Below, piece by piece: positions 1-5,429 of a stretch of 5,788 bases of DNA; the stretch's first letter is position 1, and every line of letters begins with the position of its first letter. The stretch is from NCBI GenBank assembly GCA_018109965.1, contig JAGBFE010000373.1:1-5788 (forward strand), written 5' to 3'. This stretch comes from Oscillospiraceae bacterium (GTDB taxonomy: Bacteria; Bacillota_A; Clostridia; Oscillospirales; Ruminococcaceae). A program made the position numbers and the translations under genes. The notes beneath the pieces were generated by a model. The model was given only the letters and a program-made list of their open reading frames with translations. It searched no databases and was not told the DNA's origin.

Positions 1-1575
1 ATTCAGGCAGAAAGAGAACTGGAAAACACAGGTGTTATTCTTCGCAAAATGGGTGAACCGGGTGTACCTACAGTAAAGGAATATGTGGTTGCAAACGTTC
101 CACAGGGAGGCAAACTTGCCTTTGACGGCAGAGTTATTCCTGTTGCAGAAGGCAGAGCATATGCTGAAGAACTCGGCAAAAAAGGCGCAACACTCCACAC
201 AACAGGAGACCTCCCGGGTATGGTATGGGAAAACCGTCCTGCACTTTCTGCAGAAAAAGCTTATGTTCTTACAATGGAATATGCAGGTAAATCCACAGCA
301 GACAAGCTCAGCGACATTCGTGAAAAAATGACAGAAGCCGGTGCTGATATTCACGTTATCGCAGCATTGGAAGACATTGCATGGCTTTACAATATCCGCG
401 GCAATGATATTTCCAGAACACCTGTTGTGCTCAGCTTTGCTGTTGTGACAATGGACAAAGCATACATCTTTGCAAACCCTGAAATTTTTGATGAATCCGT
501 TATGGCTCATTTTGAACAGTCAGGTGTTGAAGTAAAACCTTACGAAGAAATCTACAGCTATGTGTCAGCAATCGGTGAAGACAAAACAGTTCTGCTTGAC
601 CCATCAAAAACAAACTTTGCAGTTGTAAATGCAATCAAAGCAAAAATTGTGGAAAAACAGAACCCATCCCTGCTTATGAAAGCTGTTAAAAACCCTACAG
701 AACTTGAAAACAGCCGCAATGCACATATCAAGGACTGTGTTGCTGTTACAAAGTTTATGTACTGGCTCAAAACAAATGCCGGCAAAATCCCAATGACAGA
801 AGTTTCTGCGCAGGAATATGTTTCATACCTCAGAAGCATTCAGCCGGGTTATCTTGACCTCAGCTTTGACCCTATCTGCGGCTACAAAGAAAACGCAGCA
901 ATGATGCACTATTCCGCACATCCTGAAACAACAAAGGAAGTTACAAACGAAGGCATGCTGCTTCTTGACTCAGGCGGACACTACAATGACGGTTCAACAG
1001 ATATCACCCGAACATTCGTTCTCGGCGAAATTTCCGATGAAATCAAAGCTCATTTCACAGCAGTTGTTCGCGGCGTGCTTGCGCTTCAGAACGTTAAATT
1101 CCTCAAGGGCTGTATCGGTCAGAACCTTGACATCCTTGCAAGAGAACCACTGTGGGAAGTTGGCCTTGACTACAAATGCGGCACAGGCCATGGCGTAGGT
1201 CACATCCTTGGTGTCCACGAAGGTCCAAATGGCTTCCGCTGGCAGAATGTTCCTGGCAAAAACGAAGGCGGCGTATTTGTTGAAGGTATGATCACAACAA
1301 TTGAGCCTGGTGTTTACATCGAAGGCAGCCACGGTATCAGAATTGAAAATGAAGTTATCTGCCGTGAAGGTGTTAAAAACGAGTACGGTCAGTTTATGTA
1401 CTTTGAACCTGTTACATTTGCTCCAATTGACCTTGACGGTATCAATCCGGAACTTATGGACAAAAAAGAAATCAAATGGCTTAACGAATATCACGCACAG
1501 GTATTTGAAAAACTCAGCCCATATCTTACAGAAGAAGAAACAGAATGGCTTAAAGAATACACAAGAGCAATTTAA
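1..1575 (+). CDS. Xaa-Pro aminopeptidase, M24B family, three-domain type (5' end missing)
   Basis: This is a cytosolic-type metallopeptidase that removes the N-terminal residue from peptides with proline in second position. The reading frame is open from base 1, so the gene starts upstream; 524 residues are visible and roughly 70 are likely missing compared with relatives of about 595. Domains seen: the tail of the first creatinase-like N domain (to about residue 75), a second one (about 85-235), the M24 pita-bread catalytic domain (about 245-460) and the M24 C-terminal extension (about 465-524). All five dinuclear metal ligands expected from the XPNPEP1 family are present: Asp323 (967-969) and Asp334 (1000-1002) in DSGGHYNDGSTD, His397 (1189-1191) in GTGHGVGH, Glu435 (1303-1305) in IEPG and Glu449 (1345-1347) in RIEN. 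The active-site histidines His303 (MMHY) and His406 (VHEGP) are also there. It has no signal peptide in the visible part and ends in a strong terminator. The first ATG in the window (49) is internal. Identification is secure; the native substrate is not known. Confidence 0.95.
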   Translation: MQAERELENTGVILRKMGEPGVPTVKEYVVANVPQGGKLAFDGRVIPVAEGRAYAEELGKKGATLHTTGDLPGMVWENRPALSAEKAYVLTMEYAGKSTADKLSDIREKMTEAGADIHVIAALEDIAWLYNIRGNDISRTPVVLSFAVVTMDKAYIFANPEIFDESVMAHFEQSGVEVKPYEEIYSYVSAIGEDKTVLLDPSKTNFAVVNAIKAKIVEKQNPSLLMKAVKNPTELENSRNAHIKDCVAVTKFMYWLKTNAGKIPMTEVSAQEYVSYLRSIQPGYLDLSFDPICGYKENAAMMHYSAHPETTKEVTNEGMLLLDSGGHYNDGSTDITRTFVLGEISDEIKAHFTAVVRGVLALQNVKFLKGCIGQNLDILAREPLWEVGLDYKCGTGHGVGHILGVHEGPNGFRWQNVPGKNEGGVFVEGMITTIEPGVYIEGSHGIRIENEVICREGVKNEYGQFMYFEPVTFAPIDLDGINPELMDKKEIKWLNEYHAQVFEKLSPYLTEEETEWLKEYTRAI

Positions 1576-1592
1576 TCTGTTGTTAAACACAT

Positions 1593-1633
1593 ACAGCACA
1601 GTCACAGGCAGATGTGATTGTGCTGTGTTTTTT
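1593..1633 (+). terminator. Intrinsic terminator of the aminopeptidase gene
   Basis: A 14-bp stem (1593-1606 with 1613-1626, one G-U pair) closes a 6-base loop and is followed, after one G, by six T residues (1628-1633). It begins 17 bases after the stop codon at 1575, so it ends the aminopeptidase transcript and separates it from the promoter of the next gene. Confidence 0.9.
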
Positions 1634-1641
1634 ACTGAAAA

Positions 1642-1673
1642 TTCACACATATACAGGTGATATATGCTATAAT
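1642..1673 (+). promoter_or_regulatory. Probable extended -10 sigma-A promoter for the small membrane protein gene
   Basis: A consensus TATAAT lies at 1668-1673 and is preceded by TG one base upstream (1665-1666), giving the extended -10 form TGCTATAAT. A TTCACA (5 of 6 to TTGACA) lies at 1642-1647, but the 20-base spacer is longer than ideal, so the extended -10 probably carries the promoter. Transcription would start near 1680, about 35 bases before the ATG at 1716. It sits just after the preceding terminator's T-run, supporting separate transcription. Confidence 0.6.
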
Positions 1674-1715
1674 TATAAAAAATATAATCAGCAAATTATC
1701 TGGATGGTGTACTAT

Positions 1716-2174
1716 ATGAAAAATCTGTTTGCAGTTATCGGTACTTTTGTTATATTGCTTGTCGGGTTTGTGGCCTGTTTTACTCTTTGGGGTGAAGGCT
1801 ATACTGTTGATGCGTTGCTGTACCGCAACAAAGGCTATAAACTTATTGAGGCTTTGGAAAATGAAGAATATGAAAAAGCAGCACAGTACCTCAGCTTTTA
1901 TGGCAGTGAAGATGTAACCGCCGACAGGGAACAGTGGGCAAGAGATATGCAGTCATTGGATATTGATATCTTTTCTGCAAACTGCAAAGCATTGTCAGCG
2001 GATGACGGAATAGTAAAAACAAATGTTCAGGCATATTTTTATGGCGGTCAGGAGCTGTGTTTCGATGTGATTGTGCAGGGCAAAGGCCTTGCAATATCAT
2101 CGGTGCATGTAACAGGCGATGAAGAACTGACAGAATTGTATCAGAAGATTATGACAACCTACAATCCGGGATAG
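1716..2174 (+). CDS. Small membrane-anchored protein of unknown function
   Basis: I do not recognise this gene. It encodes 152 residues: a two-residue charged start (MKN), one hydrophobic helix at about 4-25 that should anchor the protein with its C-terminus outside the cell, and a soluble domain of about 125 residues. The soluble part is acidic, begins with a helical stretch (about 36-62) rich in Lys, Glu, Tyr and Ala, and continues with alternating hydrophobic segments suggesting beta strands. This helix-then-sheet order resembles the small extracytoplasmic NTF2-like domains (DUF3887/DUF4878 kind) of Gram-positive bacteria, but that is only a guess from pattern. The ATG at 1716 was chosen because GGATGG (1702-1707) lies 8 bases upstream; an ATG at 1704 in the same frame would add four residues and has no good ribosome site. 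Cys21 sits in FVAC, a poor lipobox. It has its own promoter and terminator, so no partner can be inferred from an operon. Confidence 0.8.
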   Translation: MKNLFAVIGTFVILLVGFVACFTLWGEGYTVDALLYRNKGYKLIEALENEEYEKAAQYLSFYGSEDVTADREQWARDMQSLDIDIFSANCKALSADDGIVKTNVQAYFYGGQELCFDVIVQGKGLAISSVHVTGDEELTELYQKIMTTYNPG

Positions 2175-2180
2175 AAAACA

Positions 2181-2213
2181 ACCCGACAGATTAGCTCTGT
2201 CGGGTATTTTTTT
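2181..2213 (+). terminator. Intrinsic terminator of the small membrane protein gene, possibly two-way
   Basis: A perfect 10-bp G+C-rich stem (2181-2190 with 2196-2205) has a 5-base loop and seven T residues at 2207-2213. It starts 6 bases after the stop codon. Read on the minus strand the same stem is followed by TGTTTTCT, so it may also stop transcripts arriving from the convergent peptidoglycan-binding gene. Confidence 0.92.
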
Positions 2214-2222
2214 ACACAGAAC

Positions 2223-2250
2223 ATCTGTAAAGTTATCTGACTTTACAGAT
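2223..2250 (-). terminator. Hairpin after the peptidoglycan-binding gene, partial terminator
   Basis: A perfect 10-bp inverted repeat (2223-2232 with 2241-2250), extendable inward by one A-T and one G-T pair, lies 9 bases beyond the stop codon of the minus-strand gene. It lacks a T-run on either strand (GTTCTGTGT follows on the minus strand), so on its own it is a weak terminator. It may protect the 3' end of that mRNA, or act together with the stronger hairpin at 2181-2205. Confidence 0.5.
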
Positions 2251-2259
2251 TGTAGTTCC

Positions 2260-2805
2260 TTATGTAGCACGGTTAAACGCAGGCACCACAGCATTCCAGG
2301 TATCCTGACCTGCTTTTCCATCCACCTTCAGATTGCTTGCACTCTGAAAACCCGAAACTGCCACTGCAGTGTTTCTTCCGTAAATGCCGTCTACATTCAG
2401 CACAGGCCAGGTATAGTTGTTTGCTTCCCTTATTTTGTTAAGATAACTCTGCAAAAACCTCACCTGATCTCCTGAAGAACCAAGGGTCAGCAGGCCGTTG
2501 TATCTTGTTGTAACATCTGTAGGATTTCCTGCTTTCATTGCGTTGTCAACAGCAAGTATGGAATTCCAGGTCAGCCGTCCAATGATACCGTCGGGGTTGA
2601 GAGAAAACTGTTTCTGAAAACGTATTACTGCATTGCGCGTACCGGAACCAAATCTGCCGTCAACGGCAAGCCGGTTTATTCCTGTGTACAAACTGCCAAG
2701 GCTGTTAAGACGCTGTTGCATAAGTCTTACATTTGCACCGCTTGAACCCATTCTTAAAGGTGTGCCGGGATAAACAGGGTCAGCATATATTGTTGAAGTG
2801 TTCAT
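2260..2805 (-). CDS. Peptidoglycan-binding protein with two PG_binding_1 domains and no enzyme domain
   Basis: The 181-residue product is almost entirely two PG_binding_1 repeats, the three-helix module that binds cell wall glycan and usually targets hydrolases to the wall. Repeat 1 spans about residues 17-84 (LRMGSSGANV, VDGRFGSGTRNAV, FQKQF, DGIIGRLTWNSI); repeat 2 spans about 105-174 (LTLGSSGDQV, VDGIYGRNTAVAV, FQSAS, VDGKAGQDTWNAV). The short N-terminal lead holds YPGTPL, which I know from similar repeats in clostridial wall and spore hydrolases. No catalytic domain, signal peptide or membrane helix is present. The start at 2805 was chosen because AAAGGAGG (2814-2821 on the complementary strand) is 8 bases upstream; an earlier in-frame ATG at 2877 has no ribosome site. 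It stands alone, convergent with the small membrane protein gene and divergent from the ABC-F gene. Domain assignment is firm; whether it acts at the spore, the wall, or as part of a prophage-like or secreted complex is open. Confidence 0.88.
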   Translation of the reverse strand: MNTSTIYADPVYPGTPLRMGSSGANVRLMQQRLNSLGSLYTGINRLAVDGRFGSGTRNAVIRFQKQFSLNPDGIIGRLTWNSILAVDNAMKAGNPTDVTTRYNGLLTLGSSGDQVRFLQSYLNKIREANNYTWPVLNVDGIYGRNTAVAVSGFQSASNLKVDGKAGQDTWNAVVPAFNRAT

Positions 2806-2854
2806 ATAAAAATCCTCCTTTGGTTTAGTATATGGAAGTCGGAGGATAAATGTT

Positions 2855-2877
2855 ATGATAATCAATTTACTTATCAT
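2855..2877. repeat. Inverted repeat in the divergent intergenic region, possible operator
   Basis: A perfect 7-bp inverted repeat, ATGATAA (2855-2861) and TTATCAT (2871-2877), is separated by 9 bases, so the half-site centres are 16 bases apart, about one and a half helical turns. It lies in the very AT-rich 137-base gap between the divergent peptidoglycan-binding and ABC-F genes, where a shared operator could sit. AT-rich DNA yields such repeats by chance, so support is limited. No clear -35/-10 pair was found for either gene: the best -10-like element for the ABC-F gene is TATAAC at 2902-2907 without a good -35. Confidence 0.3.
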
Positions 2878-2942
2878 TTAATTTATGTTAATATTAAAAT
2901 GTATAACTATGTAAATAATAAATTTATATATAAGGAGAAAAT

Positions 2943-4541
2943 ATGTTATCAGTAAAAGAACTTACCCACGAGTTTGACGGGCAGACTCTTTTTAAAGATG
3001 TTAACCTTGAATTTAAAGAAGGCAACTGTTATGGCATTATCGGTGCAAACGGTGCAGGTAAATCAACATTGCTCAAATTTTTGTCAGGTCAGCGCGAGCC
3101 TACAAAAGGCGAAATTTTCCTCGATAAAAATGCAAGAATGTCTGTGCTGGAGCAGGACCACTTTAAATTTGATGAATATTATGTAACTGATGTTGTAATT
3201 ATGGGCAATCCACGTCTTTACGAAATTATGAAAGAAAAAGACGAGCTTTACAACAAACCTGATTTCAGTGAAGCAGACGGTGAACGTGCTGCAGAACTGG
3301 AAGGTGAATTTGCTGAACTTGACGGCTGGGAAGCTGAAACCGAAGTTCTTCAGCTTTTAAACGGTCTTGGTGTGGACAAATCCAACCATTATACACAGAT
3401 GAAAAATCTCAACGGCCGTGATAAAGTTAAAGTTCTGCTTGCAAAAGCGCTTTTCGGCAAACCAAGCATTATTCTTCTGGACGAACCTACCAACCATCTT
3501 GATATCGAAGCTATCGCATGGCTGGAAGAATTCATTATTGATTTCCCTGGCACAGTACTTGTTGTATCCCACGACCGTCATTTCCTCAATGCTGTATGTA
3601 CACACACTGTTGATATTGACTACAACAAAGTAAAAATGTATGCTGGTAACTACGATTTCTGGTACGAATCCAGCCAGCTGATGAATCAGCTTATCAAAAA
3701 CCAGAACAAAAAGAAAGAAGAAAAAATCAAACAGCTGGAAGAATTTATCCGCCGATTCTCTGCAAACAAATCAAAATCCAAGCAGGCAACATCAAGAAAG
3801 AAAATTCTTGATAACATTCAGCTTGAAGAAATGCCTGCATCTTCCCGCAAATATCCGTTTGTCAGCTTTGTGCAGGACAGGGAAGTTGGCAAAGACGTGC
3901 TTGAAGTGCGTGATTTGACAGTTACAATTGACGGCGTAAAAGTTCTGGACAATGTTTCCTTCTACATCAACCGCCTTGACAAAATTGCACTTGTCGGTGA
4001 CAACGAAGCAGGTCAGACAGCGTTGTTCAAAGTTCTCAACGAAGAACTTGTTCCAGACAGCGGTTTTATCAAATGGGGTGTAAGTACATCAAGAAGTTAT
4101 TTCCCAAAAGACAACACAGAATTTTTTGAAGGCAACGATATGAACCTTGTTGAATGGCTGCGTCAGTACTCCAAAGACCAGACCGAAAGCTTCCTCCGAG
4201 GCTTCCTTGGCCGTATGCTGTTCAGCGGTGACGATGTTTACAAAAAAGTTAACGTCCTCTCCGGTGGCGAAAAGGTAAGATGTATGCTGTCCCGCATGAT
4301 GATGAAGGAAGCAAATGTTATTATGCTTGACCAGCCAACCAACCATCTTGACCTTGAATCCATCACAGCGGTAAACAACGGTATTGTGGACTTCAAAGGC
4401 ACAGTTCTGTTCTCCAGCCACGACCATCAGTTTATCGAAACTATTGCAAACCGTATTATTGAAATCAAAGAAGATGGTTCAATTGTTGACAAGCTTATGA
4501 CATACGATGAATACATCGAATACAAGCAGGCAAACAAATAG
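2943..4541 (+). CDS. ykpA: ABC-F ATPase of the YkpA/YbiT subfamily, ribosome-associated translation factor
   Basis: ABC-F proteins bind the ribosomal E site and help stalled ribosomes; YkpA/YbiT members are housekeeping factors linked to relief of nascent-chain stalling. The 532 residues hold two ATPase domains, no membrane segment, and a charged interdomain linker (about 245-290, KKKEEKIKQLEEF then SKSKQATSRKK) matching the P-site tRNA-contacting motif. The block NYDFWYESSQ, the linker and FLRGFLGRMLFSG fit YkpA from memory. Domain 1 is canonical in Walker A (GANGAGKST, 34-42), Q-loop Gln71, Walker B Asp180-Glu181 and His210, but its signature is LNGRD (156-160) rather than LSGGE. Domain 2 has a normal signature (LSGGE, 439-443) and His493, but a degenerate Walker A (GDNEAGQTA, Gln358 for Lys), Lys389 for the Q-loop Gln, and Gln464 for the catalytic Glu (LDQPTNHLD). 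The start follows AAGGAG (2932-2937) by 5 bases. A terminator follows directly, so it is a single-gene unit. Subfamily is firm; exact role in this organism is inferred. Confidence 0.95.
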   Translation: MLSVKELTHEFDGQTLFKDVNLEFKEGNCYGIIGANGAGKSTLLKFLSGQREPTKGEIFLDKNARMSVLEQDHFKFDEYYVTDVVIMGNPRLYEIMKEKDELYNKPDFSEADGERAAELEGEFAELDGWEAETEVLQLLNGLGVDKSNHYTQMKNLNGRDKVKVLLAKALFGKPSIILLDEPTNHLDIEAIAWLEEFIIDFPGTVLVVSHDRHFLNAVCTHTVDIDYNKVKMYAGNYDFWYESSQLMNQLIKNQNKKKEEKIKQLEEFIRRFSANKSKSKQATSRKKILDNIQLEEMPASSRKYPFVSFVQDREVGKDVLEVRDLTVTIDGVKVLDNVSFYINRLDKIALVGDNEAGQTALFKVLNEELVPDSGFIKWGVSTSRSYFPKDNTEFFEGNDMNLVEWLRQYSKDQTESFLRGFLGRMLFSGDDVYKKVNVLSGGEKVRCMLSRMMMKEANVIMLDQPTNHLDLESITAVNNGIVDFKGTVLFSSHDHQFIETIANRIIEIKEDGSIVDKLMTYDEYIEYKQANK

Positions 4542-4548
4542 CAATAAT

Positions 4549-4588
4549 AAAAATATCTGTTCCGATACAGAAGGAACAGATATTTTTT
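4549..4588 (+). terminator. Intrinsic terminator of the ABC-F gene
   Basis: A perfect 13-bp stem (4551-4563 with 4573-4585) with a 9-base loop runs into six T residues (4583-4588); two further A residues at 4549-4550 can pair with the T-run. It starts 8 bases after the stop codon and separates the ABC-F gene from the nitroreductase-like gene. Confidence 0.9.
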
Positions 4589-4634
4589 GAAACATATTGA
4601 TTGCATAAAATCTATTTTCTAAAAGGATACGTTT

Positions 4635-5357
4635 ATGGAACTTAAAAATATGATTTACAAACGCAAATCTTTCCGTGATTATTCACAGAACCAGCTTTCA
4701 CCACAGACATTGCTCAAAATTGAAAATTTTATCGAAAATGCAAGACCTCTGTTTCCCTATACAAGATTTTCCTGGAAAATTGTAGACGGTGAAAGGGTAA
4801 AAAACATACAGCCTTGGCGGGCACCGCACAATATTGTAATGTTTGCCGACACAAGTACCGAAAGTCTGATGAATATCGGTTTTATTTTTCAGCAGGCAGA
4901 ATTGTATATACAAAGTCTTGGCCTTGGCAGCTGCTGGCTCGGTATGGGAAAACTTGATGCAGCAGATTCAGAAAATGCAGATGGTCAGAAACAGGTTATG
5001 ATGCTTGCCTTTGGCGAGACAGAAAATGATGATTTCCGCAAAAGCAAGGCAGAATTCAAACGCAGAGCATTGAACGAAATAACTGATACGGAAGACAGCC
5101 GCCTTGAATGTGCACGTCTTGCACCAAGTGCAGTTAACAGTCAGCCGTGGTATTTTGTACATGAGGGTGAAACAATACACGCTTACTGTGTTGAAAAATA
5201 TTTAAGAAAAATTATGCTCGGAAATATGAACAAAATTGACATGGGCATCGCTCTGGCACATATTTATGTGGAAAATAAAGAAACCTTTGAGTTCTTTAAA
5301 ACTGAAAAATATCCTGCTGTGAAAGGTTATTATTACACAGGCAGTTTTAAAATTTAA
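4635..5357 (+). CDS. Nitroreductase-like flavoprotein, TM1586 type
   Basis: The 240-residue product looks like a cytosolic FMN-binding oxidoreductase of the nitroreductase superfamily, in the divergent branch typified by Thermotoga TM1586. Visible motifs: YKRKSFRDY (8-16), the basic N-terminal segment that usually contacts the flavin phosphate; a helix leading into LGLGSCWLGM (95-104), the usual flavin-side glycine motif; and RLAPSAVNSQPW (161-172). In ordinary nitroreductases the APSxxNxQPW motif comes near residue 40, before the GLG motif; here it comes after it, in the C-terminal half, which fits the rearranged two-part TM1586 layout. The start has AAAAGGA (4621-4627) 7 bases upstream. A possible -10, TAAAAT at 4606-4611, has no convincing -35. 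It lies downstream of the ABC-F terminator and is convergent with the transporter gene, so context gives no hint of substrate. The family call is good; whether it reduces nitro compounds, quinones or something else cannot be read from sequence. Confidence 0.85.
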   Translation: MELKNMIYKRKSFRDYSQNQLSPQTLLKIENFIENARPLFPYTRFSWKIVDGERVKNIQPWRAPHNIVMFADTSTESLMNIGFIFQQAELYIQSLGLGSCWLGMGKLDAADSENADGQKQVMMLAFGETENDDFRKSKAEFKRRALNEITDTEDSRLECARLAPSAVNSQPWYFVHEGETIHAYCVEKYLRKIMLGNMNKIDMGIALAHIYVENKETFEFFKTEKYPAVKGYYYTGSFKI

Positions 5358-5370
5358 CAGATAAAAATAA

Positions 5371-5407
5371 AATCGGCATCTGGTTACAAGATGCCGATTA
5401 GTTTTTT
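5371..5407. terminator. Two-way intrinsic terminator between convergent genes
   Basis: A perfect 11-bp stem (5371-5381 with 5389-5399) with a 7-base loop is followed on the plus strand by AG and six T residues (5402-5407). On the minus strand the stem is followed by the complement of an A-rich run (5361-5370), giving TTATTTTTAT. It can therefore end both the nitroreductase-like gene (stop at 5357) and the transporter gene (stop at 5430). Confidence 0.88.
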
Positions 5408-5429
5408 ATAATGAATTATTTGTATTGAA

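Noticed and set aside
994..1650. 218-residue open frame on the minus strand opposite the aminopeptidase
   Set aside because: Antisense shadow of a well-identified gene; Phe/Cys/Asn-rich translation with no recognisable domain, running through the terminator hairpin.
1614..1715. Upstream start at 1614 for the small membrane protein, adding 34 residues
   Set aside because: It would begin inside the 3' arm of the preceding terminator and upstream of the promoter at 1642-1673, and has no ribosome binding site.
1758..1782. Lipoprotein signal with Cys21 as the lipidated residue in the small membrane protein
   Set aside because: The sequence before the Cys is FVA, with Phe where Leu/Val/Ile is expected, and only one basic residue precedes the helix; a plain membrane anchor is likelier.
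2806..2877. Upstream start at 2877 for the peptidoglycan-binding protein, adding 24 residues with a hydrophobic run that mimics a signal peptide
   Set aside because: No ribosome site precedes it, whereas AAAGGAGG sits 8 bases before the Met at 2805; the extra residues would be read through that ribosome site. It stays a minor alternative.
2943..4541. ABC-F protein as an antibiotic-resistance factor or as part of a membrane transporter
   Set aside because: Linker and conserved blocks match the housekeeping YkpA/YbiT type; no membrane domain is present here or next door, and there is no resistance gene context.
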